Assembly: GCA_029279965.1 (NCBI GenBank)
Contig: JAJUHJ010000002.1
Coordinates: 1-61,058, forward strand
DNA from: Phyllobacteriaceae bacterium
GTDB taxonomy: Bacteria > Pseudomonadota > Alphaproteobacteria > Rhizobiales > Rhizobiaceae
Length of the DNA stretch: 61,058 nucleotides
Direction of reading: 5' to 3'
Under the pieces are notes generated by a model that searched no databases, was not told the DNA's origin, and worked only from the letters and a program-made list of their open reading frames with translations. Numbering within the stretch: the stretch's first letter is position 1; each line of letters starts with the position of its first letter. Of this stretch, positions 9,264-16,891 are shown piece after piece. A program made the translations under genes and the position numbers.

Positions 9264-9362
9264 GATCTGCCATTTGCCCGTGTGTTATCGCTGGCGGCCT
9301 CAGAACCGGCCGCCGAACTTCACATCATCGGGATATGGCCGCCAACAGGCGTCGGGGCAACC

Positions 9363-10973
9363 CTATTCGGCCGCTTGCGGCAGTCGCGGGGAGGCAGCCA
9401 GCACTTCGGCTTCGACATGGGCCTCGAACTGCTCGAAATTGGCGACGAACATGCCAACCAGCCGTTCCGCTTGTGTGTCATAGGCCGTTTTATCCGCCCA
9501 GGTGGAGCGCGGGTTCAAAATGGTGCTGTCTATTCCCGGCACCGCCTCCGGCACGGCAAAGCCGAAGTTCGGGTCCGTGCGGTACCGCGCATCAAGCAGC
9601 GATCCGTCGAACACGGCTGAAAGCAATGTCCGGGTCACCTTGATCGGCATGCGGTGGCCCGTGCCGTACGCGCCGCCTGTCCAGCCCGTATTGACGAGCC
9701 AGCAATCGACCTGATGCTTTGCGATGAGATCACGCAGCAGATTGCCGTACTCGGCTGGGTGGCGCGGCAGAAAGGGGGCTCCGAAGCAGGTGGAGAAGGT
9801 CGCTTCCGGCTCGGTGACACCTCTCTCCGTCCCCGCCACCTTGGCCGTATAGCCGGACAGGAAGTGGTACATGGCCTGGGCCGGTGTGAGCTTTGCAATG
9901 GGCGGCATGACGCCGAAGGCGTCCGCCGTAAGCATGATGATGTTTGTGGGCTGCCCGGCGCGTCCTGTCTCGCTGGCATTGGGAATGAAATGCAGTGGGT
10001 AGGCGGCACGGGTGTTTTCGGTAAGTGAGTCGTCGTCGAAATCGGGAGCCGACTCGTCGTCGAGCACGACGTTTTCCAGCACCGTGCCGAAGCGCTGTGT
10101 CGCTGCGAAAATCTGCGGTTCGGCTTCCGCGCTTAGGCGGATCGTCTTGGCATAGCACCCGCCCTCGAAATTGAAGACGCCCTGTGCCCCCCAGCCGTGT
10201 TCGTCGTCGCCGATCAGCGTGCGGGTGGACGCGGCTGAAAGCGTCGTCTTCCCTGTGCCCGACAGGCCGAAGAAGAGTGCGACATCCTCGCCGGACCCGG
10301 CATTGGCCGAACAGTGCATCGGCATCACGTTTCGCGCCGGCAGCAAATAATTCAGGGCGCTGAAAACGGACTTCTTCATTTCGCCCGCATAGGAGGTGCC
10401 GCCGATCAGCACGATCATGCGGGTGAAATCGATGGCGATCACCGTTTCGCTGCGGCAGCCATGCCGTGCCGGATCCGCGCGGAAAGACGGCAGATCGATG
10501 ATCGTCATCCTGGCAACGAAATTTTCGAGATCGGCACGGTCGGGCCGGATCAGCAGGTTGCGGATGAACATCGAATGCCAGGCATATTCCGTGATCACGC
10601 GCACGGGCAGCGCATTTTCAGGGTCGGCGCCACCCACCAGATCCTGCACGAAGAGATCGAGGTTTTCCGCATCGCGCCGGAAATCATCGAGGAGAAGATC
10701 GAACTTCTCCGGCGAAATCGCACCGTTGTTATCCCACCAGACCGTCTTTTCCGTCTCACCGTCGCGCACGATGAATTTGTCCTTCGGCGAGCGGCCGGTA
10801 TGTTGCCCCGTGTTTGCGACCACAGCGCCATGCGCGGAAAGCCGCACCTCGCCTCGACGTACGGCCTCTTCGCACAGTTGCGCTCCGGTGTAGTTGAAGT
10901 GAACGGTGCCCGTCGTTTTAAGTCCAATGTTTTCGATGCCGCACTCGGGATTGCGGAAGCCGGTCTCGGTCAT
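9363..10973 (-). CDS. pckA: phosphoenolpyruvate carboxykinase (ATP)
   Basis: Catalyses ATP-dependent decarboxylation of oxaloacetate to phosphoenolpyruvate, the entry step of gluconeogenesis; cytosolic. 536 residues, the usual size. The kinase P-loop GLSGTGKTT is at residues 236-244, followed by the second nucleotide/metal motif LIGDDEHGW; the substrate region [15 protein letters not shown] is also present. Start is the ATG of MTETGFRN; a GTG-type extension to 11030 is not family-like. The gene is divergent from chvI, and the 347-bp region between them has a cluster of AT palindromes (11066-11114) placed for control of pckA. Confidence 0.96.
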   Translation of the reverse strand: MTETGFRNPECGIENIGLKTTGTVHFNYTGAQLCEEAVRRGEVRLSAHGAVVANTGQHTGRSPKDKFIVRDGETEKTVWWDNNGAISPEKFDLLLDDFRRDAENLDLFVQDLVGGADPENALPVRVITEYAWHSMFIRNLLIRPDRADLENFVARMTIIDLPSFRADPARHGCRSETVIAIDFTRMIVLIGGTSYAGEMKKSVFSALNYLLPARNVMPMHCSANAGSGEDVALFFGLSGTGKTTLSAASTRTLIGDDEHGWGAQGVFNFEGGCYAKTIRLSAEAEPQIFAATQRFGTVLENVVLDDESAPDFDDDSLTENTRAAYPLHFIPNASETGRAGQPTNIIMLTADAFGVMPPIAKLTPAQAMYHFLSGYTAKVAGTERGVTEPEATFSTCFGAPFLPRHPAEYGNLLRDLIAKHQVDCWLVNTGWTGGAYGTGHRMPIKVTRTLLSAVFDGSLLDARYRTDPNFGFAVPEAVPGIDSTILNPRSTWADKTAYDTQAERLVGMFVANFEQFEAHVEAEVLAASPRLPQAAE

Positions 10974-11320
10974 GGGATCTCTACCAAAATCTGTTAGGGG
11001 AACCGGCAGTACACCGGGTGGGACTCCCAACGGAGTGTCCTTCGTCTGAAACAGAAAAGTTGAGTGATTTCAAATCATTAATCGATTTAAAAAATTTAAG
11101 CGCGATTTAAATCGTTTATATCTTCATTCCTGACGGTTGCGGTCCGGGACCCGGCCGTCCATCTGCTCCACTTTGCTGCAGGCGAGGACGCGAACCCGCA
11201 GCTTGCGTGAAACCGTCGCACGGGCCTGCCCGTGGTGACTCGGCCCGGAGAATGTGCCACATTTTGTACCCAATTTGTCCTGCAACTGCGCAGTCACTGC
11301 AGCAGGAAGGGACCCCGACC
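10974..11320. other. 347-bp divergent intergenic region between pckA and chvI
   Basis: No convincing gene is seen. The pckA-proximal half holds an AT-rich palindrome cluster (listed separately); the chvI-proximal half is GC-rich and carries a perfect 10-bp palindrome ACTGCGCAGT at 11285-11294, about 8 bases before the chvI ribosome binding site (AGGAAGGG, about 11303-11310). Promoters for both genes should lie here. Confidence 0.7.
11066..11114. promoter_or_regulatory. cluster of AT-rich inverted repeats, candidate operators for pckA
   Basis: Four inverted repeats fall within 49 bp: GATTTCAAATC (11066-11076), AATCGATT (11080-11087), TTAAA-N3-TTTAA (11087-11099) and the perfect 12-mer CGATTTAAATCG (11103-11114). 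GATTT/AAATC half-sites recur. Placed 90-140 bp upstream of the pckA start and about 210 bp from chvI. A LacI-family regulator (PckR) controls pckA in several Rhizobiales; whether these are its sites is inference. Confidence 0.5.
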
Positions 11321-12043
11321 ATGATGAGGGAGCCGCTGGACATGGCAACAATCGCGCTCGTTGACGACGACAGGAACATTCTGACGTCTGTTTCAATCGC
11401 GCTGGAATCGGAAGGCTATCGCGTGGAAACCTATACCGACGGCGCCTCGGCGCTTGAGGGACTGTCCGCCCGCCAGCCGTCGCTCGCCATTCTCGATATA
11501 AAGATGCCGCGTATGGACGGGATGGAATTGCTGCGCCGGTTGCGACAGAAAAGCGACATTCCCGTCATTTTCCTGACCTCGAAGGATGACGAAATCGACG
11601 AATTGTTCGGGCTGAAGATGGGCGCGGACGATTTCGTCCGGAAACCCTTTTCCCAACGGCTGCTCGTGGAGCGCGTCCGCGCGGTGCTGCGCCGGGCGAG
11701 CGCCCGAGACAGCGCCGCCAAGGCTCCCGACAAGCTGTCGCGCTCGCTGGAGCGCGGCCATTTGATCATGGATCAGGAACGCCACACCTGTACCTGGAAG
11801 GGCGAAGCGGTTACGCTGACGGTTACGGAGTTCCTGATACTTCACGCGCTGGCACAGCGTCCGGGCGTGGTGAAAAGCCGTGATTCATTGATGGATTCGG
11901 CCTATGATGAGCAGGTCTACGTCGATGACAGGACGATCGACAGTCACATCAAGCGACTGCGCAAGAAGTTCAAGACGGTTGATGGCGAGTTCGACATGAT
12001 CGAGACGCTCTACGGCGTTGGCTATCGATTCAGAGAGGCATAG
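11321..12043 (+). CDS. chvI: response regulator ChvI
   Basis: OmpR/PhoB-type response regulator paired with the ChvG kinase; in Rhizobiales this pair responds to acid and envelope signals. Receiver domain with the acidic pocket LVDDDRN and phospho-acceptor Asp in [13 protein letters not shown] (D59 from this start), lysine in FVRKPF; C-terminal winged helix with [16 protein letters not shown] and YGVGYRF. The ATG at 11321 has AGGAAGGG about 10 bases upstream; the ATG at 11342 ([10 protein letters not shown]) would give the more common family N-terminus. Overlaps the region just upstream of chvG. Confidence 0.94.
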   Translation: MMREPLDMATIALVDDDRNILTSVSIALESEGYRVETYTDGASALEGLSARQPSLAILDIKMPRMDGMELLRRLRQKSDIPVIFLTSKDDEIDELFGLKMGADDFVRKPFSQRLLVERVRAVLRRASARDSAAKAPDKLSRSLERGHLIMDQERHTCTWKGEAVTLTVTEFLILHALAQRPGVVKSRDSLMDSAYDEQVYVDDRTIDSHIKRLRKKFKTVDGEFDMIETLYGVGYRFREA

Positions 12044-12056
12044 CAACGTCTGCTGC

Positions 12057-13832
12057 ATGGTCAGCGAAGCGGGATATAAGCGCGTTTCCGCTCAGCGCAG
12101 CAAGGAACGGCGGCCGGGCCGGCCCTGGCTGCTGAGCCGGCTTGCGGTGCCCGCCCGGCGCGTCCTGGGTCATTATATGTTTTCCAGCCTGACGCGCCGC
12201 ATCCTGATCCTCAATTTTACGGCGATCGGTATTCTCGTCGTCGGAATTCTTTACATCAACCAGTTCCGTGATGCGCTGATCGAGGCGCAGGTGGAGAGCC
12301 TGCGAACCCAGGGCGAAATTATCGCGGGCGCCATCGCCTCATCCGCTACGGTGGAAACCGATGCGATCGTGATCGATCCGGAAAGGCTGCTGGAGCTCCA
12401 GGCCGGCGAAAGCCTGCCGCCGGGTGATAACGAACTCGACAGTCTGCGTTTCCCGATCAACCCGGAGATCGTCGCGCCGCTTCTGCCCCGCTTGATAACG
12501 CCGGGAAAAACCCGAGCGCGCATTTACGATCGGGACGCCAACCTGCTGCTCGATTCGCGCGCACTCTATTCCCGCGGTCAGATCCTGCGCTATGACTTGC
12601 AGCCGGTGGATGGCACGGAAAAAGGCCCGCTCGACTGGCTGCAGAAGCGGATTGCGAACTTTTTCCAGGACAATGATCTGCCAATCGACAAGGAGCAGCC
12701 GGGTGGCAGCGGCGTGGCCTATGAAGAGGTGATGGCGGCGCTTAATCAGGGCACCACCGAGGTCGCGCAGCGGCGCAGCGAGCAGGGTGAACACATTATC
12801 TCGGTTGCTGTGCCCGTGCAGCGTTTTCGCGCGGTCCTCGGTGTGCTGCAATTGTCGACCCAAGGCGATATCGACCGAATTATTGCTGAAGAGCGATGGG
12901 CAATTCTGCGCGTCTTTGGTGTCGCGGCGATCGTGACTGCGATGCTGTCGCTGCTTCTGGCCTCTACGATCGCAAATCCGTTGCGGCGCCTTTCGGCGGC
13001 TGCGATCCGGGTGCGCCGTGGGGTGCGGACGCGGGAAGAAATTCCCGATTTCTCGCACCGCCAGGACGAGATCGGAAATCTCTCGGCGGCTCTGGGAGAC
13101 ATGACGAAGGCGCTTTACGCGCGCATCGACGCCATCGAGAGCTTTGCCGCGGATGTGGCGCATGAACTGAAAAACCCGCTCACCTCTTTGGGGAGTGCCG
13201 TGGAGACGTTGCCGCTCGCCAAGGACGAAGACGCGCGCGCGCGTCTGCTGGACGTCATCCAGCACGACGTGCGCCGTCTCAATCGGCTGATAACCGATAT
13301 TTCCGATGCTTCGCGGCTGGATGCGGAACTCGTCCGCGAGGATGCCGAACTTGTTGACCTGAAGAGGCTTGCCCATGATCTCGTCGCTGTCTCCCGCGAG
13401 GGCGGCAAGAAGAAGGTCGACATCGATCTCAGCATCGAAGCCGGCAAGGACCGGAAGTTCATTGTTCAGGGGCACGATCTGCGTCTTGGCCAGGTGATAA
13501 CAAACCTGATCGAGAACGCGCGATCCTTCGTCCCGGATGAAGACGGAACCATCCGGCTCACCCTCTCGCGCAGCGGGCCGCACATCATCCTGACCGTCGA
13601 GGACAATGGCCCGGGCATTCGCGCGGAAAACATAGAAAACGTCTTCGAGCGCTTCTATACGGATCGTCCGTCCAATGAGGCTTTCGGCCAGAATTCCGGG
13701 CTCGGCCTCTCCATCAGCCGACAGATCGTCGAGGCACATGGCGGTACATTGACGGCGGAAAACATACCCGGCATGAAACCGGGAGACGTGAAGGGTGCTC
13801 GTTTCGTGATAACACTGCCGGCGGAAGGCTGA
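12057..13832 (+). CDS. chvG: sensor histidine kinase ChvG (ExoS)
   Basis: Membrane sensor kinase of the ChvG/ExoS type, about 591 residues. First membrane helix follows SSLTRRILILNF, a periplasmic sensor domain of roughly 230 residues comes next, then a second helix (IVTAMLSLLLASTIANPL), HAMP, and the dimerisation domain FAADVAHELKNPLTSLGSAVE with phospho-acceptor H369. ATP-binding domain has NLIENARSF, DNGPGI and GLGLSISRQIVEAHGG. Start chosen at the ATG 13 bp after chvI; the reading that begins inside chvI is less likely. Phosphorylates ChvI. In this order the periplasmic repressor ExoR, encoded elsewhere, usually inhibits the kinase. Confidence 0.94.
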   Translation: MVSEAGYKRVSAQRSKERRPGRPWLLSRLAVPARRVLGHYMFSSLTRRILILNFTAIGILVVGILYINQFRDALIEAQVESLRTQGEIIAGAIASSATVETDAIVIDPERLLELQAGESLPPGDNELDSLRFPINPEIVAPLLPRLITPGKTRARIYDRDANLLLDSRALYSRGQILRYDLQPVDGTEKGPLDWLQKRIANFFQDNDLPIDKEQPGGSGVAYEEVMAALNQGTTEVAQRRSEQGEHIISVAVPVQRFRAVLGVLQLSTQGDIDRIIAEERWAILRVFGVAAIVTAMLSLLLASTIANPLRRLSAAAIRVRRGVRTREEIPDFSHRQDEIGNLSAALGDMTKALYARIDAIESFAADVAHELKNPLTSLGSAVETLPLAKDEDARARLLDVIQHDVRRLNRLITDISDASRLDAELVREDAELVDLKRLAHDLVAVSREGGKKKVDIDLSIEAGKDRKFIVQGHDLRLGQVITNLIENARSFVPDEDGTIRLTLSRSGPHIILTVEDNGPGIRAENIENVFERFYTDRPSNEAFGQNSGLGLSISRQIVEAHGGTLTAENIPGMKPGDVKGARFVITLPAEG

Positions 13833-13835
13833 ACC

Positions 13836-14279
13836 GTGGCGTCCAACCATCACGGCACCTTGGTGATCCTGGGGGACCGTGGAGTCCTTATCACCGGCCC
13901 ATCCGGCAGCGGGAAAACCACGCTTGCGCTGTCGCTTCTGCGTCATTGCGCTGCCTTCAACCGCTTTGCCCGCCTCGTCTCCGACGATCAGGTTTTTGTA
14001 TCGGTTGCGAGTGGCCGTATCATCGGCCGCGCGCCGGCTGCCATCGGGGGCCTCGCAGAGGCGCGGGGCTTTGCCCCCGCTCCGGTTGAACACGAACCTG
14101 CGGCGGTTATCGATCTTGCCGTGCAACTGGTGCCGGCAAAGGATGCGTCGCGATATCAAGATGACGGGACGGCAGTGCTGGAGGGGGTCCAGATTCCCTG
14201 TCTCGGACTGGCCGAGCGGGACACGGAGGCCGCCGTTTTTGCCGTTGCAGCCCGGCTCTCAATGCCTCCCTTCAGGTGA
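13836..14279 (+). CDS. hprK: HPr kinase/phosphorylase, short alphaproteobacterial form
   Basis: Phosphorylates HPr on a regulatory serine. 147 residues, about half the length of the Firmicute enzyme: the N-terminal domain is absent, as in other alphaproteobacteria. Walker A GPSGSGKT at residues 21-28 and the following LVSDDQV (Walker B-like region) are intact. Start is GTG, three bases after the chvG stop, so co-expressed with the kinase. The C-terminal half (LGLAERDTEAAVFAVAARL) is conserved in the short family. Its target HPr is encoded 600 bp downstream. Confidence 0.9.
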   Translation: MASNHHGTLVILGDRGVLITGPSGSGKTTLALSLLRHCAAFNRFARLVSDDQVFVSVASGRIIGRAPAAIGGLAEARGFAPAPVEHEPAAVIDLAVQLVPAKDASRYQDDGTAVLEGVQIPCLGLAERDTEAAVFAVAARLSMPPFR

Positions 14280-14319
14280 AGGAAGACAAGATTCCGGTTG
14301 GTTCATTGTAGATTGGGGC

Positions 14320-14348
14320 TTGTCAACGCACTCATGGTGGACAAGATA
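14320..14348 (+). promoter_or_regulatory. candidate sigma-70 promoter for the EIIA-HPr pair
   Basis: TTGTCA (14320-14325) and AAGATA (14343-14348) are spaced by 17 bases, in the 194-bp gap between hprK and the EIIA gene. The -10 box matches the consensus only moderately, so this is a weak prediction. Confidence 0.3.
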
Positions 14349-14473
14349 GCGCTCTTGTTGTGTTGGTGCTGTCGTGACGGCAAATCTGTGGGGCGATGCT
14401 TGGTTATGAGTTTACGGGACCTTTTGAATGGAACCGTGGCGACCCCACAAGGCGATCGAGATACAGCCGGACA

Positions 14474-14875
14474 ATGATTGGAATCGTTCTCGTGACGCAT
14501 GGACGGCTGGCGGAGGAATTCCGCCACGCAGTGGAGCATGTCGTAGGCTCTCAGGAGAATTTCGAGACCGTCTCCATCGGTGCGGAAGATGACATGGAAA
14601 GGCGCCGCCTGGACATCGTGGATGCCGTGACAGGCGTCGATACCGGTGCCGGGGTCATTATCCTGACCGACATGTTCGGCGGCACCCCGTCCAACCTGGC
14701 CATCTCGGTTATGAATCCCGGACGGGTGGAGGTGATCGCCGGCATGAATCTGCCCATGCTCATCAAGCTTTCCAGCGTTCGCGCCAGCGACGACATGGAC
14801 CTGGCGCTGGAAGCGGCGAAAGCGGCGGGGCGCAAATACATCAATGTGGCAAGCCAGGTGCTCAACAGTAAATGA
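14474..14875 (+). CDS. PTS system mannose-family EIIA component (regulatory)
   Basis: 133-residue EIIA-Man domain protein. The phosphorylatable histidine is H9 in MIGIVLVTHGRLAEE, and the conserved TDMFGGTPSN loop lies near residue 66. No PTS membrane permease is encoded nearby, consistent with the incomplete regulatory PTS of alphaproteobacteria, where phosphate flows PtsP-HPr-EIIA. The ATG at 14474 gives the precise family N-terminus; an upstream ATG at 14396 does not. Stop overlaps the HPr start (ATGA). Confidence 0.92.
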   Translation: MIGIVLVTHGRLAEEFRHAVEHVVGSQENFETVSIGAEDDMERRRLDIVDAVTGVDTGAGVIILTDMFGGTPSNLAISVMNPGRVEVIAGMNLPMLIKLSSVRASDDMDLALEAAKAAGRKYINVASQVLNSK

Positions 14876-15174
14876 ACACCCGGCATTCCGTACCGGCTGA
14901 CGCGCCCGTTACCCGGGAATTTACCATCGTCAATCAACGCGGTCTGCATGCCCGCGCCTCGGCAAAGTTCGTGCAGCTCGTCGGTCGTCACAATGCACGG
15001 GTCACGGTCGAAAAAGATGGCATTTGCGTTGGCGGCACGTCCATCATGGGGTTGATGATGCTGGCGGCCACGCCGGGATGCAGCATCAAGGTGAGAGCTG
15101 CAGGGCCGCAGGCGGAAGAGGTCATGGCAGCACTGGAGGAGCTTATTGCCGCCCGTTTCGGGGAAGAAAGCTGA
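14872..15174 (+). CDS. ptsH: phosphocarrier protein HPr
   Basis: 100-residue HPr with an N-terminal extension of about 11 residues. The histidine phosphorylated by enzyme I is H26 (RGLHARAS, equivalent to His15), and the HPr-kinase target is S57 (TSIMGLMML, equivalent to Ser46). Both sites are intact, matching the upstream hprK gene. Overlaps the EIIA gene by 4 bp. Works as a phosphorylation-state reporter rather than in sugar uptake. Enzyme I is not in this window. Confidence 0.95.
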   Translation: MNTRHSVPADAPVTREFTIVNQRGLHARASAKFVQLVGRHNARVTVEKDGICVGGTSIMGLMMLAATPGCSIKVRAAGPQAEEVMAALEELIAARFGEES

Positions 15175-15204
15175 GGCAGGGCCTGCGTAAGCCAACATGC
15201 ACGG

Positions 15205-15240
15205 ATAAGGATTTCCTTATGCGATTGTCGGCAGTCGCAT
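15205..15240. promoter_or_regulatory. tandem inverted repeats upstream of ahcY
   Basis: ATAAGGA-TT-TCCTTAT (15205-15220) is a perfect 7+7 inverted repeat typical of a dimeric repressor site. It is directly followed by a 9-bp stem ATGCGATTG/CAGTCGCAT (15219-15227 and 15232-15240, one G-U pair) closed by the tetraloop TCGG. A weak promoter-like pair follows (GTCGCA 15234, GATAAT 15257). ArsR-type SahR regulators control ahcY in many Proteobacteria by binding palindromes; identity here is untested. The stem could alternatively belong to the 3' end of the ptsH transcript. Confidence 0.5.
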
Positions 15241-15306
15241 GATCTGGTACCCAACCGATAATCTTTCTCGCCTTTTTGGCTGACAATTCTAGCTGGAGCT
15301 GAGCCG

Positions 15307-16704
15307 ATGGCTGTCAATGACCACATCGTTGCCGACATTTCCCTCGCCGATTGGGGACGCAAGGAAATTGAGATCGCCGAGACGGAAATGCCGGGCCTGA
15401 TGGCCTGCCGCAGCGAGTTTGCGGAACAGCAGCCGCTCAAGGGTGCGCGTATCGCAGGCTCCCTTCACATGACCATCCAGACGGCTGTGCTCATCGAGAC
15501 GTTGAAGGCGCTCGGGGCGGATGTGCGCTGGGCTTCCTGCAACATCTTCTCCACCCAGGACCATGCCGCCGCCGCGATTGCGGAGACAGGTACGCCGGTA
15601 TTCGCCGTCAAGGGGGAAACGCTTGAGGAGTATTGGTCCTACACGGACAGAATATTCCAGTGGCAGGATGGCGAACCTGCCAACATGATTCTCGATGATG
15701 GCGGCGACGCCACCATGTACATTCTGCTCGGCGCACGCGCGGAAGCAGGCGAGGATGTGTTGTCCAATGCCGGCAATGAGGAAGAAGAGATACTCTTTGC
15801 CCAGATTGGCAGGCGTATGGCCGAAACGCCGGGATTCTTCACGCGCCAGCGCGACGCCATTCGCGGCGTGACGGAAGAGACCACCACGGGTGTCAACCGG
15901 CTTTATCAGCTTCAGAAAAGCGGCCTCCTGCCCTTCCCGGCAATCAATGTGAACGACTCGGTCACGAAATCGAAATTCGACAACAAATATGGCTGCAAGG
16001 AATCGCTGGTGGATGGCATTCGCCGCGCCACGGATGTCATGATGGCGGGCAAGGTCGCAGTCGTGTGCGGCTATGGCGACGTAGGCAAAGGCTCGGCACA
16101 ATCCCTCATGGGCGCCGGCGCCCGCGTAAAGGTTACCGAAGCCGACCCGATCTGTGCGCTTCAGGCGGCTATGGACGGCTTCGAGGTGGTGACGATCGAG
16201 GAAGCTGTGCCCACGGCCGACATCATCATAACCGCCACCGGAAACAAGGACGTCATCACTCTGGAGCACATGCGCCAGATGAAGGACATGGCGATCCTTG
16301 GCAACATCGGCCATTTTGACAACGAGATACAGGTCTCGGCCCTGCGCAACTTCAAATGGACGAACATCAAGCCTCAGGTGGACATGATATCGTTCTCCGA
16401 CGGCAAGCGGATCATCCTCCTGTCCGAAGGGCGGCTGCTCAACCTCGGCAATGCCACTGGCCATCCGAGCTTCGTCATGTCCGCGTCCTTTACCAATCAG
16501 GTCCTGGCGCAGATCGAGCTCTGGACGGGTGGAAGCCAGTACAAGAACGAGGTCTATGTGCTGCCCAAGCACCTGGATGAGAAGGTCGCGCGCCTGCACC
16601 TCGACAAGCTCGGGGCAAGGCTCACCCAGCTTTCAGCCGAACAGGCGGCCTATATCGGCGTCAGCCCGCAAGGGCCGTTCAAGCCCGATCACTACAGGTA
16701 CTGA
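15307..16704 (+). CDS. ahcY: adenosylhomocysteinase (S-adenosyl-L-homocysteine hydrolase)
   Basis: NAD-dependent enzyme that splits S-adenosylhomocysteine into adenosine and homocysteine, removing the product inhibitor of methyltransferases. 465 residues, the normal length of the bacterial form with insertion. Visible features: [15 protein letters not shown] and [17 protein letters not shown] in the substrate domain, catalytic region [18 protein letters not shown]-binding [12 protein letters not shown], and the family C-terminus ending PDHYRY. GGAG lies about 8 bases upstream of the ATG. Its 5' region has two inverted repeats (15205-15240). Followed by divL, 187 bp away. Confidence 0.97.
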   Translation: MAVNDHIVADISLADWGRKEIEIAETEMPGLMACRSEFAEQQPLKGARIAGSLHMTIQTAVLIETLKALGADVRWASCNIFSTQDHAAAAIAETGTPVFAVKGETLEEYWSYTDRIFQWQDGEPANMILDDGGDATMYILLGARAEAGEDVLSNAGNEEEEILFAQIGRRMAETPGFFTRQRDAIRGVTEETTTGVNRLYQLQKSGLLPFPAINVNDSVTKSKFDNKYGCKESLVDGIRRATDVMMAGKVAVVCGYGDVGKGSAQSLMGAGARVKVTEADPICALQAAMDGFEVVTIEEAVPTADIIITATGNKDVITLEHMRQMKDMAILGNIGHFDNEIQVSALRNFKWTNIKPQVDMISFSDGKRIILLSEGRLLNLGNATGHPSFVMSASFTNQVLAQIELWTGGSQYKNEVYVLPKHLDEKVARLHLDKLGARLTQLSAEQAAYIGVSPQGPFKPDHYRY

Positions 16705-16792
16705 TCACCGAGGTAATAAACCACAACATATTGATGGCTGAGTCTTGACAAGTGATGCGGCACTACTTTGTCGCGTCTTTCTTCTTCACGCA

Positions 16793-16823
16793 GATTCGCT
16801 CAAAGGGTACAGTGTGCTGATTC
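16793..16823. promoter_or_regulatory. two GANTC (CcrM methylation) sites upstream of divL
   Basis: GATTC occurs at 16793-16797 and 16819-16823, 26 bp apart, within 100 bp of the divL start. GANTC is methylated by the cell-cycle methyltransferase CcrM in most alphaproteobacteria. A TTGACA box lies at 16745-16750 without a clear -10. Functional meaning is speculative. Confidence 0.25.
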
Positions 16824-16891
16824 GAGGGGCACCGCGGTAAGCGGTGCGGATCGGGGCGGTCTTGACATCGTGCGGCGGAGAGGAACAAGGC

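Noticed and set aside
12339-14159. 606-codon open frame on the minus strand across chvG and hprK
   Set aside because: It is the mirror of two well recognised plus-strand genes in GC-rich DNA; composition is His/Arg-rich with no domain.
15175-15306. SAM or SAH riboswitch before ahcY
   Set aside because: The stems seen do not show the conserved core of known SAM or SAH riboswitches; recorded only as inverted repeats.
15289-16599. 436-codon minus-strand frame opposite ahcY
   Set aside because: ahcY is unambiguous; the antisense frame has no family features.
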